Of a stretch of 64,000 nt of DNA, positions 59,201 to 62,973 are shown one piece after another. The translations under genes and the position numbers were made by a program. This stretch comes from Bolinopsis microptera (lineage: Eukaryota > Ctenophora > Tentaculata > Lobata > Bolinopsidae): contig NC_087073.1 in the NCBI RefSeq assembly GCF_026151205.1, forward strand, positions 14,217,837 to 14,281,836, given 5' to 3'. Numbering within the stretch: the first letter of the stretch is position 1; each line of letters begins with the position of its first letter. The notes below the pieces were generated by a model. The model had not been told where the DNA came from and did not search any database. It saw nothing but the letters and a program-made list of their open reading frames with translations.

Positions 59201-59626
59201 CTGGCTGTCGAGGTTCTAGCTGACGGTGGCAGAGAGGTTAGTTTGTATGGTGGAATGTTTTCTATGCGGGATAAGTTTACTCGTTGGCGAAAATAACCAT
59301 CTTTCAACTTACAACCTTGATCTATAGCTTAGTAATAGCTTGCCCCTGACCTCTTGTCATGTTTGCAGGTAATGTTCCAGAGAGTGGGAGAGCAGCCTGA
59401 CGGTTGGCAGCGAGCCAACATTACCATCGGAGGTCTTACAAACTTCAACATCACAATCTGGGGAATAGTGGGTGATGGATACGCTGGCGATATTGCTATT
59501 GACGATCTAGCTCTGATGAACTGTGAACCTCCTTACTGGGAATATGTACAGATCACTCAACCACCGGTCAGTAAACCCACACATTTTAATTTTCTTGACA
59601 AGGTCAAACCTGTTTCAATGGTATAG
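16308..59626 (+). CDS. Giant mosaic MAM/LDLa extracellular protein, about 103 exons
   Basis: I could chain about 103 coding exons with compatible phases, about 18.2 kb coding and roughly 6,000 residues. Module order: F5/8C, MGAT5-tail-like, SUEL, LDLa, F5/8C, LCCL, SUEL, LDLa, then 23 MAM domains interspersed with LDLa (15 in total), Ig (4), WSC-like (2), a second MGAT5-tail-like and one trefoil. Kringle, pentraxin and a Cys-rich module are nested inside MAM domains 1, 3 and 4. Nearly all module boundaries are phase-1 introns, the classic sign of exon shuffling. MAM-LDLa tandems recall MALRD1 and MAMDC4-type proteins; F5/8C, SUEL and pentraxin point to glycan or lipid binding. No transmembrane segment was seen. 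The first exon is unsettled (see 16157) and the end may continue past a donor-like site at 59566. One junction (20253/20321) is out of frame by one base. It could be two genes, but exon phases and the split MAM12 across the 4.1 kb intron argue for one. Confidence 0.88.
16816..16912. repeat. 10-bp tandem repeat next to a splice acceptor
   Basis: About nine copies of ttgacccctc with two variants, inside an intron and ending at the tgtcag acceptor at 16916. The pyrimidine-rich unit looks like an expanded polypyrimidine tract. Confidence 0.9.
17364..17669 (+). CDS. Giant gene: MGAT5-tail-like Cys domain 1
   Basis: A single exon. The pattern [15 protein letters not shown], then [13 protein letters not shown] and RLCAC, resembles the cysteine-rich C-terminal segment of the glycosyltransferase MGAT5 (CKQVCQESQLICE ... 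QRVCPC). Here it is a free-standing extracellular module with no glycosyltransferase fold. The function is unknown. A second copy occurs at 32115-32622, split by an intron. Confidence 0.6.
17789..18231 (+). CDS. Giant gene: SUEL-type galactose-binding lectin domain 1
   Basis: Exons 17789-17863 and 18046-18231. [13 protein letters not shown] begins the fold; [19 protein letters not shown] followed by GYSCK matches the SUEL/Gal_lectin pattern (V...C.gk..C ... Y.C). SUEL domains bind rhamnose or galactose. Confidence 0.8.
18396..18518 (+). CDS. Giant gene: LDLa domain 1
   Basis: One phase-1 symmetric exon. [14 protein letters not shown] ... [13 protein letters not shown] has six Cys and the DCGDGSDE calcium-binding box. 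Confidence 0.93.
18686..20440 (+). CDS. Giant gene: F5/8C domain 2
   Basis: Exons 18686-18881, 20093-20253 and from 20321. [20 protein letters not shown], then [19 protein letters not shown], and later [20 protein letters not shown], are the fucolectin-type F5/8C landmarks. The junction between 20253 and 20321 is off by one base in an A6 run: with five A the frame would run through cleanly. The intron before 20093 carries the 21-bp array. Confidence 0.78.
19023..19110. repeat. Imperfect 22-bp tandem repeat
   Basis: Three to four imperfect copies of a unit close to gcacggttcagcactccagc, in the intron between the two halves of F5/8C domain 2. Confidence 0.75.
19820..20092. repeat. 21-bp minisatellite with twelve CACGTG sites, abutting an acceptor
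   Basis: Thirteen copies of cctcaacctgacacgtgttct; twelve contain the palindromic CACGTG. The last unit flows directly into the splice acceptor ttctcctcag used at 20093. Each internal unit has ttctcctcaa in the same place, so it is one base away from being an acceptor. The PQPDTCS frame over the array is not treated as coding, because the flanking F5/8C exons join without it. Confidence 0.93.
20441..21061 (+). CDS. Giant gene: LCCL domain
   Basis: Exons to 20525, then 20701-20863 and 21007 onward. [50 protein letters not shown] and the Cys spacing match the LCCL fold (cochlin, Limulus factor C). LCCL domains are often linked to innate recognition. Confidence 0.88.
21062..21471 (+). CDS. Giant gene: SUEL-type lectin domain 2
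   Basis: Exons 21007-21205 (second part) and 21360-21471. [20 protein letters not shown] starts the domain and [20 protein letters not shown] followed by VSYYC closes it. This is the same layout as the first SUEL module. Confidence 0.75.
21662..21784 (+). CDS. Giant gene: LDLa domain 2
   Basis: One symmetric phase-1 exon. [14 protein letters not shown] ... [13 protein letters not shown] shows all six Cys and the acidic calcium box. Confidence 0.93.
21910..23070 (+). CDS. Giant gene: MAM domain 1, interrupted by a kringle
   Basis: Exons 21910-22086 (N half), 22644-22820 and the first part of 22929-23195 (C half). The N half has [11 protein letters not shown] and TGPPHEHT, the C half [11 protein letters not shown] and [11 protein letters not shown]. 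The kringle exon 22268-22495 lies between the halves, all joined at phase-1 introns. Confidence 0.88.
22268..22495 (+). CDS. Giant gene: kringle nested in MAM 1
   Basis: One exon plus the end of the previous one, which supplies the first Cys (DKDCKTW). [34 protein letters not shown] and YCDIPVC are textbook kringle signatures. Kringles bind proteins or lysine/glycan ligands; the lysine-site residues were not assessed. Confidence 0.93.
22553..22640. repeat. Tandem duplication of an intron 3' segment
   Basis: The segment ttagcaacattagcagggtt followed by a pyrimidine-rich stretch with ttatctact occurs twice in a row before the acceptor at 22643. Confidence 0.85.
23075..24375 (+). CDS. Giant gene: LDLa 3, MAM 2, LDLa 4
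   Basis: LDLa 3 fills the end of exon 22929-23195 ([20 protein letters not shown]). MAM 2 uses exons 23361-23507, 23660-23832 and 23951-24107: [19 protein letters not shown], then [10 protein letters not shown] and [12 protein letters not shown]. LDLa 4 is exon 24259-24375 ([14 protein letters not shown] ... CDFENDC). The order is regular, with phase-1 boundaries. Confidence 0.9.
24526..26495 (+). CDS. Giant gene: MAM domain 3, interrupted by a pentraxin
   Basis: The N half is exon 24526-24654 ([25 protein letters not shown]). The C half is 25996-26141 and part of 26302-26643 ([32 protein letters not shown]). Four pentraxin exons separate the halves at the same intron position used by the kringle in MAM 1. 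Confidence 0.88.
24787..25857 (+). CDS. Giant gene: pentraxin domain nested in MAM 3
   Basis: Exons 24787-25028, 25195-25353, 25511-25636 and 25749-25857. [20 protein letters not shown], then [34 protein letters not shown] and [16 protein letters not shown] match the pentraxin/LamG jelly-roll. The QDxxGGGF segment and the Cys pair of pentraxins are present. Pentraxins bind phosphocholine or microbial ligands through calcium; the calcium residues were not checked in full. Confidence 0.9.
26500..26945 (+). CDS. Giant gene: WSC-like domain 1
   Basis: Split between exons 26302-26643 and 26792-27097. RIGCYRHN, then [28 protein letters not shown] and [17 protein letters not shown] follow the WSC pattern (GCY ... 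C...A...G...FgL..g.eC.sg ... C.G..g....vY). A sister copy is at 28722-31145. Confidence 0.65.
26946..27350 (+). CDS. Giant gene: Ig domain 1
   Basis: End of exon 26792-27097 and start of 27228-27480. [20 protein letters not shown] and [20 protein letters not shown] give both Ig cysteines and the core Trp of an I-set fold. Confidence 0.93.
27351..28430 (+). CDS. Giant gene: MAM domain 4, interrupted by a Cys-rich module
   Basis: The N half ends exon 27228-27480 ([20 protein letters not shown]). The C half is 27979-28248 and part of 28366-28554 ([33 protein letters not shown]). The insert exon 27637-27834 lies at the conserved intra-MAM intron. Confidence 0.87.
27637..27834 (+). CDS. Giant gene: unnamed Cys-rich module nested in MAM 4
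   Basis: One symmetric exon of 66 residues: [20 protein letters not shown], then [15 protein letters not shown] and CSSAPCS. I recognise the style (YCC ... LCDGG ... CC ... C ... C) from invertebrate extracellular proteins but cannot give it a family name. It has eight cysteines with two CC pairs. The acceptor at 27636 (cccttgtag) keeps the frame. Confidence 0.7.
28440..31145 (+). CDS. Giant gene: LDLa 5 and WSC-like domain 2
   Basis: LDLa 5 ends exon 28366-28554 ([15 protein letters not shown] ... [10 protein letters not shown]). The WSC-like copy uses exons 28722-28858 ([26 protein letters not shown]) and 31007-31145 ([30 protein letters not shown]). The 2.1 kb intron between these two exons holds the nested single-exon gene and the 15-bp minisatellite. 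Confidence 0.8.
29251..29258 (+). promoter_or_regulatory. TATA box of the nested gene
   Basis: TATAAATA lies 86 bases before the ATG at 29337, in a GC-richer patch, with a cag-type initiator some 20 bases downstream. Nothing like it stands before other intronic frames here. Confidence 0.65.
29337..29969 (+). CDS. Nested single-exon gene, unrecognised 210-residue basic protein
   Basis: It is complete inside a 2.1 kb intron of the giant gene and on the same strand. The protein starts [17 protein letters not shown], has an acidic patch (ISDEDLEE) near residue 76, hydrophobic short strands in the middle ([15 protein letters not shown]) and a strongly basic C-terminal third ([37 protein letters not shown]). 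No signal peptide or membrane segment was seen. Repeated Pro-Ser/Lys stretches suggest a disordered or nucleic-acid/partner-binding tail; this is inference. A TATA box precedes it at 29251, two TCACATGA sites lie further upstream, and the minisatellite begins about 80 bases after its stop. I do not recognise a family. Confidence 0.65.
   Translation: MVFSLPKISLPTLRHRKVAPAFCSCTATQKSVRRRETPLVLLPAGSKPNTQAFYANPPKISSQDSFIPKYTSTGISDEDLEETKSCQTTGCTTLYITASAQRNFVAPIIELTDGTVTPMNFSHDEIVSDDTPANFLFCTQNSEDIQPCPVMSGQSKKSTIGRFMKRNLTRGRTFLRKMKKPRSLPVYPAGRSSERRTMKRSLPSMPGSFV
30051..30905. repeat. 15-bp minisatellite with embedded duplicated spacer
   Basis: About fifty copies of ataaacttcatatca with variants (attc, atca, aaaa). 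The array is broken by two near-identical inserts that start cgggcgttgcctgccacagg (about 30504 and 30616). The MKFI/MKFM frames on the minus strand come from the repeat. Confidence 0.93.
31272..32007 (+). CDS. Giant gene: MAM domain 5
   Basis: Exons 31272-31394, 31503-31657 and 31826-32007. [41 protein letters not shown] and [12 protein letters not shown]. The last Cys comes from the next exon, which starts the second MGAT5-tail-like domain. Confidence 0.92.
32115..32622 (+). CDS. Giant gene: MGAT5-tail-like Cys domain 2
   Basis: Exons 32115-32291 and 32474-32622. [16 protein letters not shown], then [13 protein letters not shown] and RRLCGC match copy 1 at 17364. The intron position shows that copy 1 lost or never had this intron. 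Confidence 0.6.
32807..32948 (+). CDS. Giant gene: trefoil (P-type) domain
   Basis: Exon 32807-32956. [20 protein letters not shown], then CCYDETL and IHCFKR give the trefoil Cys order including the CC pair. Trefoil domains are found in mucosal proteins. Confidence 0.9.
32949..34232 (+). CDS. Giant gene: LDLa 6, MAM 6, LDLa 7
   Basis: LDLa 6 spans the end of exon 32807-32956 and the start of 33105-33353 ([27 protein letters not shown]). MAM 6: [20 protein letters not shown], then 33471-33646, 33762-33852 and 34050 onward with [12 protein letters not shown]. LDLa 7 ends exon 34050-34232 ([24 protein letters not shown]). Confidence 0.9.
33897..33988. repeat. 20-bp AT-rich tandem repeat
   Basis: Four to five copies of tttgatataataatgataat, some truncated, within an intron of MAM 6. 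Confidence 0.9.
34364..35952 (+). CDS. Giant gene: MAM domains 7 and 8, back to back
   Basis: MAM 7 uses 34364-34647 and 34814 onward. Its N and C halves are in one exon, so the intra-MAM intron seen elsewhere is missing ([19 protein letters not shown] reads straight through). MAM 8 starts in exon 34814-35080 ([12 protein letters not shown]) and continues in 35205-35388, 35520-35615 and 35790 onward. Its introns also differ. No LDLa separates the two. Confidence 0.9.
35953..36985 (+). CDS. Giant gene: LDLa 8 and MAM 9
   Basis: LDLa 8 is split between exons 35790-36006 and 36134-36339 ([13 protein letters not shown] joined to [20 protein letters not shown]). MAM 9 follows: [20 protein letters not shown], then 36515-36685 and 36815 onward, ending [12 protein letters not shown]. 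Confidence 0.88.
36986..37392 (+). CDS. Giant gene: Ig domain 2, without the canonical disulfide
   Basis: End of exon 36815-37156 and start of 37284-37508. [16 protein letters not shown] and [17 protein letters not shown] place it clearly as an I-set Ig fold. The B-strand Cys is Phe (VILDFTYDG) and the F-strand Cys is Val (YTVKIS), so the core disulfide is lost on both sides. Confidence 0.85.
37393..38381 (+). CDS. Giant gene: MAM 10 and LDLa 9
   Basis: MAM 10: [20 protein letters not shown], then exons 37623-37830 and 38016-38165 ([23 protein letters not shown]). LDLa 9 is exon 38265-38381 ([24 protein letters not shown]). Confidence 0.9.
38533..39140 (+). CDS. Giant gene: MAM domain 11, first Cys missing
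   Basis: Exons 38533-38861 and 39005-39140. The start reads [10 protein letters not shown], so the usual CxFE..xC pair is gone. [14 protein letters not shown] runs through without the intra-MAM intron. [11 protein letters not shown] and [12 protein letters not shown] close the fold. Confidence 0.85.
39288..39718 (+). CDS. Giant gene: Ig domain 3
   Basis: Exons 39288-39438 and 39588-39718. [20 protein letters not shown] and [18 protein letters not shown] give a complete I-set Ig domain. Confidence 0.92.
39926..44816 (+). CDS. Giant gene: MAM domain 12, split by a 4.1 kb intron
   Basis: The N half is exon 39926-40075 ([24 protein letters not shown]). The C half is 44156-44301 and 44615-44816 ([34 protein letters not shown]). 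Phases match across the long intron, which contains an oppositely oriented receptor gene and a repeat pair. This continuity is the main evidence that the two sides are one gene. Confidence 0.88.
40383..41076. repeat. Pair of 85-bp dispersed repeats in the MAM 12 intron
   Basis: Copies at 40383-40468 and 40991-41076 share cgggtttattaacgaccggt, ggttcgggaaaaatatggcg and a CCGGTC end. Each has partly inverted ends (cgggttta ... aaacccgcc), which suggests a short MITE-like unit. Confidence 0.75.
41187..41305. repeat. About 60-bp tandem duplication
   Basis: Two successive copies of a unit with tttacttgattt and ggttcctctatgttta, diverged at several bases, in the same intron. Confidence 0.75.
41618..43568 (-). 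CDS. Type I Ig receptor with SH3-binding and hemITAM-like tail, nested in an intron
   Basis: Exon 1 is 43568-42138, exon 2 42057-41845, exon 3 41779-41618, giving 601 residues with introns of 80 and 65 bp. Signal peptide [15 protein letters not shown]. About 165 residues of unrecognised ectodomain with a YNYGSEDTW motif come first. Then an Ig domain ([20 protein letters not shown] ... GEWTCSIYN), a second Ig-like segment, a Cys-rich stretch like the GCC2/GCC3 ephrin-receptor repeat ([14 protein letters not shown]), and [22 protein letters not shown] followed by basic residues. The tail has [20 protein letters not shown] (class II SH3 ligand) and EDDHYYEDL, like a hemITAM. Without splicing, the frame would stop 42 residues after the membrane segment. 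Tail and Ig domains recall cnidarian allorecognition receptors; that parallel is inference. Exon 2 donor and exon 1 donor have alternatives that keep the frame. Confidence 0.75.
44310..44510. repeat. C-rich low-complexity tract
   Basis: Repeated cctcctcc and cccctcctcc blocks inside the intron after exon 44156-44301. Confidence 0.8.
44977..46057 (+). CDS. Giant gene: LDLa 10 and MAM 13
   Basis: LDLa 10 in exon 44977-45110 ([24 protein letters not shown]). MAM 13 starts there (CDFE) and continues in 45253-45373, 45515-45735 and 45922-46057: [48 protein letters not shown]. Confidence 0.9.
46175..46950 (+). CDS. Giant gene: MAM domain 14, displaced intron
   Basis: Exons 46175-46378, 46522-46703 and 46811 onward. 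[20 protein letters not shown], then [13 protein letters not shown] sits in the same exon, so the intra-MAM intron lies about 20 codons later than usual. [12 protein letters not shown] closes it. No LDLa separates MAM 13 and 14. Confidence 0.9.
46951..48193 (+). CDS. Giant gene: LDLa 11 and MAM 15
   Basis: LDLa 11 is split between 46811-47017 ([15 protein letters not shown]) and 47156-47345 ([13 protein letters not shown]). MAM 15 uses the latter and 47520-47639, 47848-47960, 48082-48193: [53 protein letters not shown]. Confidence 0.9.
48324..49148 (+). CDS. Giant gene: MAM domain 16
   Basis: Exons 48324-48482, 48642-48842 and 49007 onward. [41 protein letters not shown] and [12 protein letters not shown]. 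It follows MAM 15 directly. Confidence 0.9.
49149..50108 (+). CDS. Giant gene: LDLa 12 and MAM 17
   Basis: LDLa 12 ends exon 49007-49260 and takes its last Cys from 49412 ([28 protein letters not shown]). MAM 17 uses 49412-49559, 49675-49841 and 49949-50108: [53 protein letters not shown]. Confidence 0.9.
50221..51075 (+). CDS. Giant gene: MAM domain 18, degenerate N half
   Basis: Exons 50221-50397, 50584-50740 and 50873-51075. The start lacks the CxFE..C pair ([13 protein letters not shown]), but [12 protein letters not shown] and [10 protein letters not shown] keep the register. [11 protein letters not shown] and [12 protein letters not shown] complete it. Confidence 0.82.
51241..55045 (+). 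CDS. Giant gene: LDLa 13 and MAM 19, split by the palindrome
   Basis: LDLa 13 in exon 51241-51394 ([25 protein letters not shown]). MAM 19: [10 protein letters not shown], then 51533-51638 ([10 protein letters not shown]), 54542-54751 ([21 protein letters not shown]) and 54912 onward ([12 protein letters not shown]). The 2.9 kb intron between its halves is almost entirely the inverted-repeat element. Confidence 0.9.
51682..54471. mobile_element. 2.8 kb near-perfect palindromic foldback element
   Basis: The outer end ttactccagtagcaggcagg at 51682 is matched by its reverse complement ending at 54471. The two arms (about 51682-53055 and 53215-54471) mirror each other with few differences, including one insertion of about 30 bases near 53716-53745. 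The centre of about 160 bases is unique. No transposase is visible. It fits a foldback or long-TIR non-autonomous transposon; no clear target duplication was found. Confidence 0.85.
55046..56092 (+). CDS. Giant gene: MAM 20 and LDLa 14
   Basis: MAM 20 starts in exon 54912-55211 ([19 protein letters not shown]), then 55354-55473, 55614-55762 and 55894-56092: [30 protein letters not shown]. LDLa 14 ends the last exon ([28 protein letters not shown]). Confidence 0.9.
56363..57096 (+). CDS. Giant gene: MAM domain 21, shortened, GC donor
   Basis: Exons 56363-56463, 56626-56748 and 56901-57096. [13 protein letters not shown] is followed after only about 20 residues by the C half, so the TGP..DHT segment is missing. 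[12 protein letters not shown] and [12 protein letters not shown] remain. The last exon ends at atag followed by gcaagt, a GC-AG intron. Confidence 0.85.
57251..57703 (+). CDS. Giant gene: Ig domain 4
   Basis: Exons 57251-57401 and 57579-57703. [20 protein letters not shown] and [16 protein letters not shown] give a standard I-set Ig domain. Confidence 0.92.
57859..58687 (+). CDS. Giant gene: MAM 22 and LDLa 15
   Basis: Exons 57859-57996, 58112-58269 and 58381-58687. [39 protein letters not shown] and [10 protein letters not shown], the last lacking the usual final Cys. LDLa 15 follows ([25 protein letters not shown]). Confidence 0.9.
58797..59626 (+). CDS. Giant gene: MAM 23 and possible C-terminus
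   Basis: Exons 58797-58937, 59061-59236 and 59369 onward. [53 protein letters not shown]. The frame runs on as [14 protein letters not shown], then meets gtcagt at 59566, a possible donor. Unspliced, it stops at 59626 after a further 20 residues. An AATAAA lies at 59825. No membrane anchor is visible. Confidence 0.8.
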
Positions 59627-60124
59627 CTTTTACTGTTTTTGCGGAAAGTCGTGTTAAAGTTGATGACGTAAAATGGCAGAAGATAATACCGTTATATAGT
59701 ATATAAACATGATATATATCTTCTTGCTTTACATATTATAGTAAGATTCACCAGGATTTCGTGCAAAGTGTATTCGTCATAGTAATGAAATATATTGAAA
59801 ATAATATTCAGCCATAAGATTAAAAATAAATCGGGAAAAAAGGAACCGGCTCCAAAGGGGTCGATTAAATATTCTTCAATGTGTGTGATCATACGTACTG
59901 TTGTCTATGTTGTTGTTGTTTGTATTCGCATTTATCGTTGTATGTCGCCAATATAATATGATCTTTAGGACTTATAGTAAGCTTGAGTAAACAAAATTGA
60001 CGTATCATGAAAAATGTAGATTTGTTTGACGCTAATGACTTCTAATTGACACGCTGTTTATATTAACCCTTCCCTTATATTAATATCAATTCTAATTAAG
60101 TCGCATGATGAATGCTATATATCC

Positions 60125-60265
60125 ACCAGCGGGCTATATTTGCGCCAGCAGGCCCGCGTAGCCCGCTAGTTAGAAGACCTGTTATATCCCGGCCCGCTGT
60201 CACAGCCCGCTGATATAGCGGGCTGCCCGCTATACCAGCGAGCGATATAGCGATATAGCCCGGAG
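60125..60265. repeat. Clustered agcgggc / gcccgct inverted motifs
   Basis: At least six copies of cccgct or its reverse complement with tatagcg spacers, in both orientations, in otherwise AT-rich DNA. Confidence 0.7.
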
Positions 60266-60413
60266 ATATATTTTATTTTTGTGTTCTATTGTGTTCCCGA
60301 TAGAAATTGTGTCCTGTTTTTTGTTTTGAAACTACGTAAGCAAGTACTTCGTGATCTCGAGCTCTCTAATTGGTAACTGATGGTATTACAGTCAGTTTAT
60401 AGTTATTAGGTAG

Positions 60414-60474
60414 GTTATGGAACTGCTGGAGCAACGAGTGCCGAAGGCACGAGTTCCGACAGCTGTTCCATAAC
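60414..60474. repeat. 61-bp hairpin element
   Basis: gttatggaactgctg pairs with cagctgttccataac at the ends, and cgagtgccgaaggcacgag makes a second palindrome in the middle. It looks like a miniature inverted-repeat end. Confidence 0.75.
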
Positions 60475-60708
60475 TTACTTATGGTACAGCACATCAAGAT
60501 AGATAAGGCTACAATTTGCGACCAAAAAAACCAAATTTGGACTTAATTAACAATTTAAAAAACACGTTTTTATATTTTCTTCCGTAACGCTGACCAATCA
60601 GAGACGATCCACGTGGCCTATAGCATGATCACTCTTGCATGTCACGTGAAATATTTCCTCTATTTCATTGGATGCTTACTTGTGGGCACGTGTAAAACCG
60701 GTTTTTAG

Positions 60709-60753
60709 TTACTCAATAAGTTGTTTGTATACTCCAAACAACTTATTGAGTAA
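60709..60753. repeat. Perfect 18-bp-arm hairpin
   Basis: Arms 60709-60726 (ttactcaataagttgttt) and 60736-60753 are exact reverse complements around a 9-base loop. Confidence 0.95.
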
Positions 60754-61170
60754 TGCATTTTTTGGCAGATCTTTTAATTGAGTTTTGAGGTGAGATTGAG
60801 AGGATTAGCGTACAAGGACCCGGTCCTATTTGATCTTTTTGTGCCAGGAATCTTCATTTATTTTGATTTCTCATCACTTATGTCTCGTGACTACGATCCT
60901 GTGTCTGGTCCTCTTAATTATGTCAGTTTCCGTTACACCTGCATCAAACAGTGTGTTGATGGTGAATTGTTCTTAAGGAATGATTAGTCGCCTTAATTAT
61001 TAGGAGTGAAAAAAGCGCTTTATTTAAATCCGCTTTACCAGGTAGTTTTGATAAATAAAACTTGAATATATTTTCAAATTATTGTTGGTGATAATTTCCT
61101 GTTCAAATTTATTATATGAAAGTAGTTCCTTTCCGATCTACTCTAATTAAAAACGTTTAAAATGATACTT

Positions 61171-61630
61171 ATAGTTAAGTGTCATCAAACAAATGATACG
61201 ACGTATTCCAGGGTGATCTGCTGAAGACTCAACTAGTTTCGGCCTTTGAGGGCCATCCACAGGAGTGTCACCAAGCAGGAGTCAAAAATTTAATAAACTG
61301 ATATCAGAAGAATATGTCATATTAATAAACATACGGTTAATTAATCTGAAAATCCATAGTAAAGTTACAAACTCATGGGGCAGAAAAAAAACAAAGTGTA
61401 ATCTCGGTGTAACTTTACTATGGATTTTCAGATTATATTAATTAACCGTATGTATATTAATTAACCGTATGTTTACTAATATGACATATTCTTCTGATAT
61501 CAGTTTATTAAATTTTTGACTTCTGCTAGGTGACACTCCTGTGGATGGCCCTCAAAGGCCGAAACTAGTTGAGTCTTCAGCAGATCACCCTGGAATACGT
61601 CGTATCATTTGTTTGATGACACTTAACTAT
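61171..61630. mobile_element. 460-bp foldback element
   Basis: atagttaagtgtcatcaaac at 61171 returns in reverse complement ending at 61630. The arms are about 200 bp each around a loop near 61371-61411. The right arm carries an extra duplicated attaattaaccgtatg. No coding capacity; a MITE-like unit. Confidence 0.85.
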
Positions 61631-62973
61631 CTTGTGATCCTTTACTGCTATATTCCGGGGCGATTGTGGCTAAAAAACTCGATATTGGCTTGTTTTCCCA
61701 CCTCAACGTCAGCGAAAGCTCTAATAAAATGATACTTCATACTTGACCCGTGCTGTTCTCTAGAACTATAAGGATGTGAATCTAATCTCACATAAATATT
61801 CAGAAAAACCGGTTTTACTCTGAGACGCTTGTGAATGGCCATTGCAGCCAAGTGCTGTGTCACGGGGGCATGTCTCGTGACTACGTCGCTCGACAGTCGA
61901 CTACCACGTGCTTGTGCCGTACCATAATACAGTATATAAAGTCAGTTGATAGAGTCATAGCGAGCACCCAATCGTTTGATCGGCCCTACACACGGTGCAC
62001 TAATTAAGTTTAACTCTCATTGTACATCTGACGTGTTGTCATGGTAACAGGAATTATTTGTTACTCGTAGCATGGATTGATGGAGAATGGAGATACACAG
62101 TTTTTAATCTATGTTAATGATTAAGTGATAAACATCCCGTTGACTGTTCATCGAATCGTTGATGTGTAAATTGTAATACCATTATAGTACGTCTTCTCCT
62201 TTTGATGGTGTAAGCTGTGTAGTAAGCTGAATTTTGTTTTTTTATATTCAGGCCGGATTTGTACTTGTAAATATATTGTGTACCGAATAGAAACTTGCCC
62301 TGTTTTGACACCGCCAGTTAAATGTTGTTTTTGCGAATTTGACGTTCAGCTCTCACGTTTTCTCCGTCTCCAACTCTCCTGGTAACTATAGTCATAGATG
62401 CTTACAGTTAACGAACTCACACTCATCATGGCGATGGCCTGCATTATGATCGTTTACAATTACATGAAGCAATAAGCTGACAATTTTTTTGATAACGGCC
62501 GTTTTTTTTTCGGTTCTCTATTCTTCTATTGTGTTCTATAATCAGTAATTTTGCCCTGTTCTGCATCTTAAACCAAAGGCAAAAGCATGATTTTCTCGTA
62601 AATTTGCAACTTGAGTTCGAAATATTTTACTTCTATTTGCTATGATTGTTGTACTATTTGTTGGAAACTGTAAAGCGCCCGCTGGTGGATATATATATTA
62701 TATACTTCCAACGACGATCAATTAATAGCTTGCTATTAATTTCCAGTTTTATTCACAGTGTAGATCATGTCGTCACTTCATAGAGACTACTTCTATTCCT
62801 CGATAGTTTATCATAATGCAAATTTGAAAATTAAGATTGCTCCAAGAGTCCCGTTATCAGTTGTTTGATCACGGGCAGTAAATGGTTTTACACAATTTAA
62901 TACGCTGCTTTCGTTTTATTCAATTACATTAAATTGATATTCCTCAATTGTTTAGGCACATTTTAGGACTAGG

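Larger units (their letters stand above)
59627..62973. other. Spacer with palindromic repeats
   Basis: No MAM-type exon or other gene was recognised. It holds a GC-rich cluster of agcgggc/gcccgct units (60125-60265), hairpins at 60414-60474 and 60709-60753, and the 460-bp foldback at 61171-61630. The frame at 60778-60987 is not supported. Confidence 0.5.

Noticed and set aside
60778..60987. 69-codon frame as a last exon of the giant gene
   Set aside because: No recognisable module, no Cys pattern of the host protein, and the preceding acceptor gives an early stop in the needed phase.
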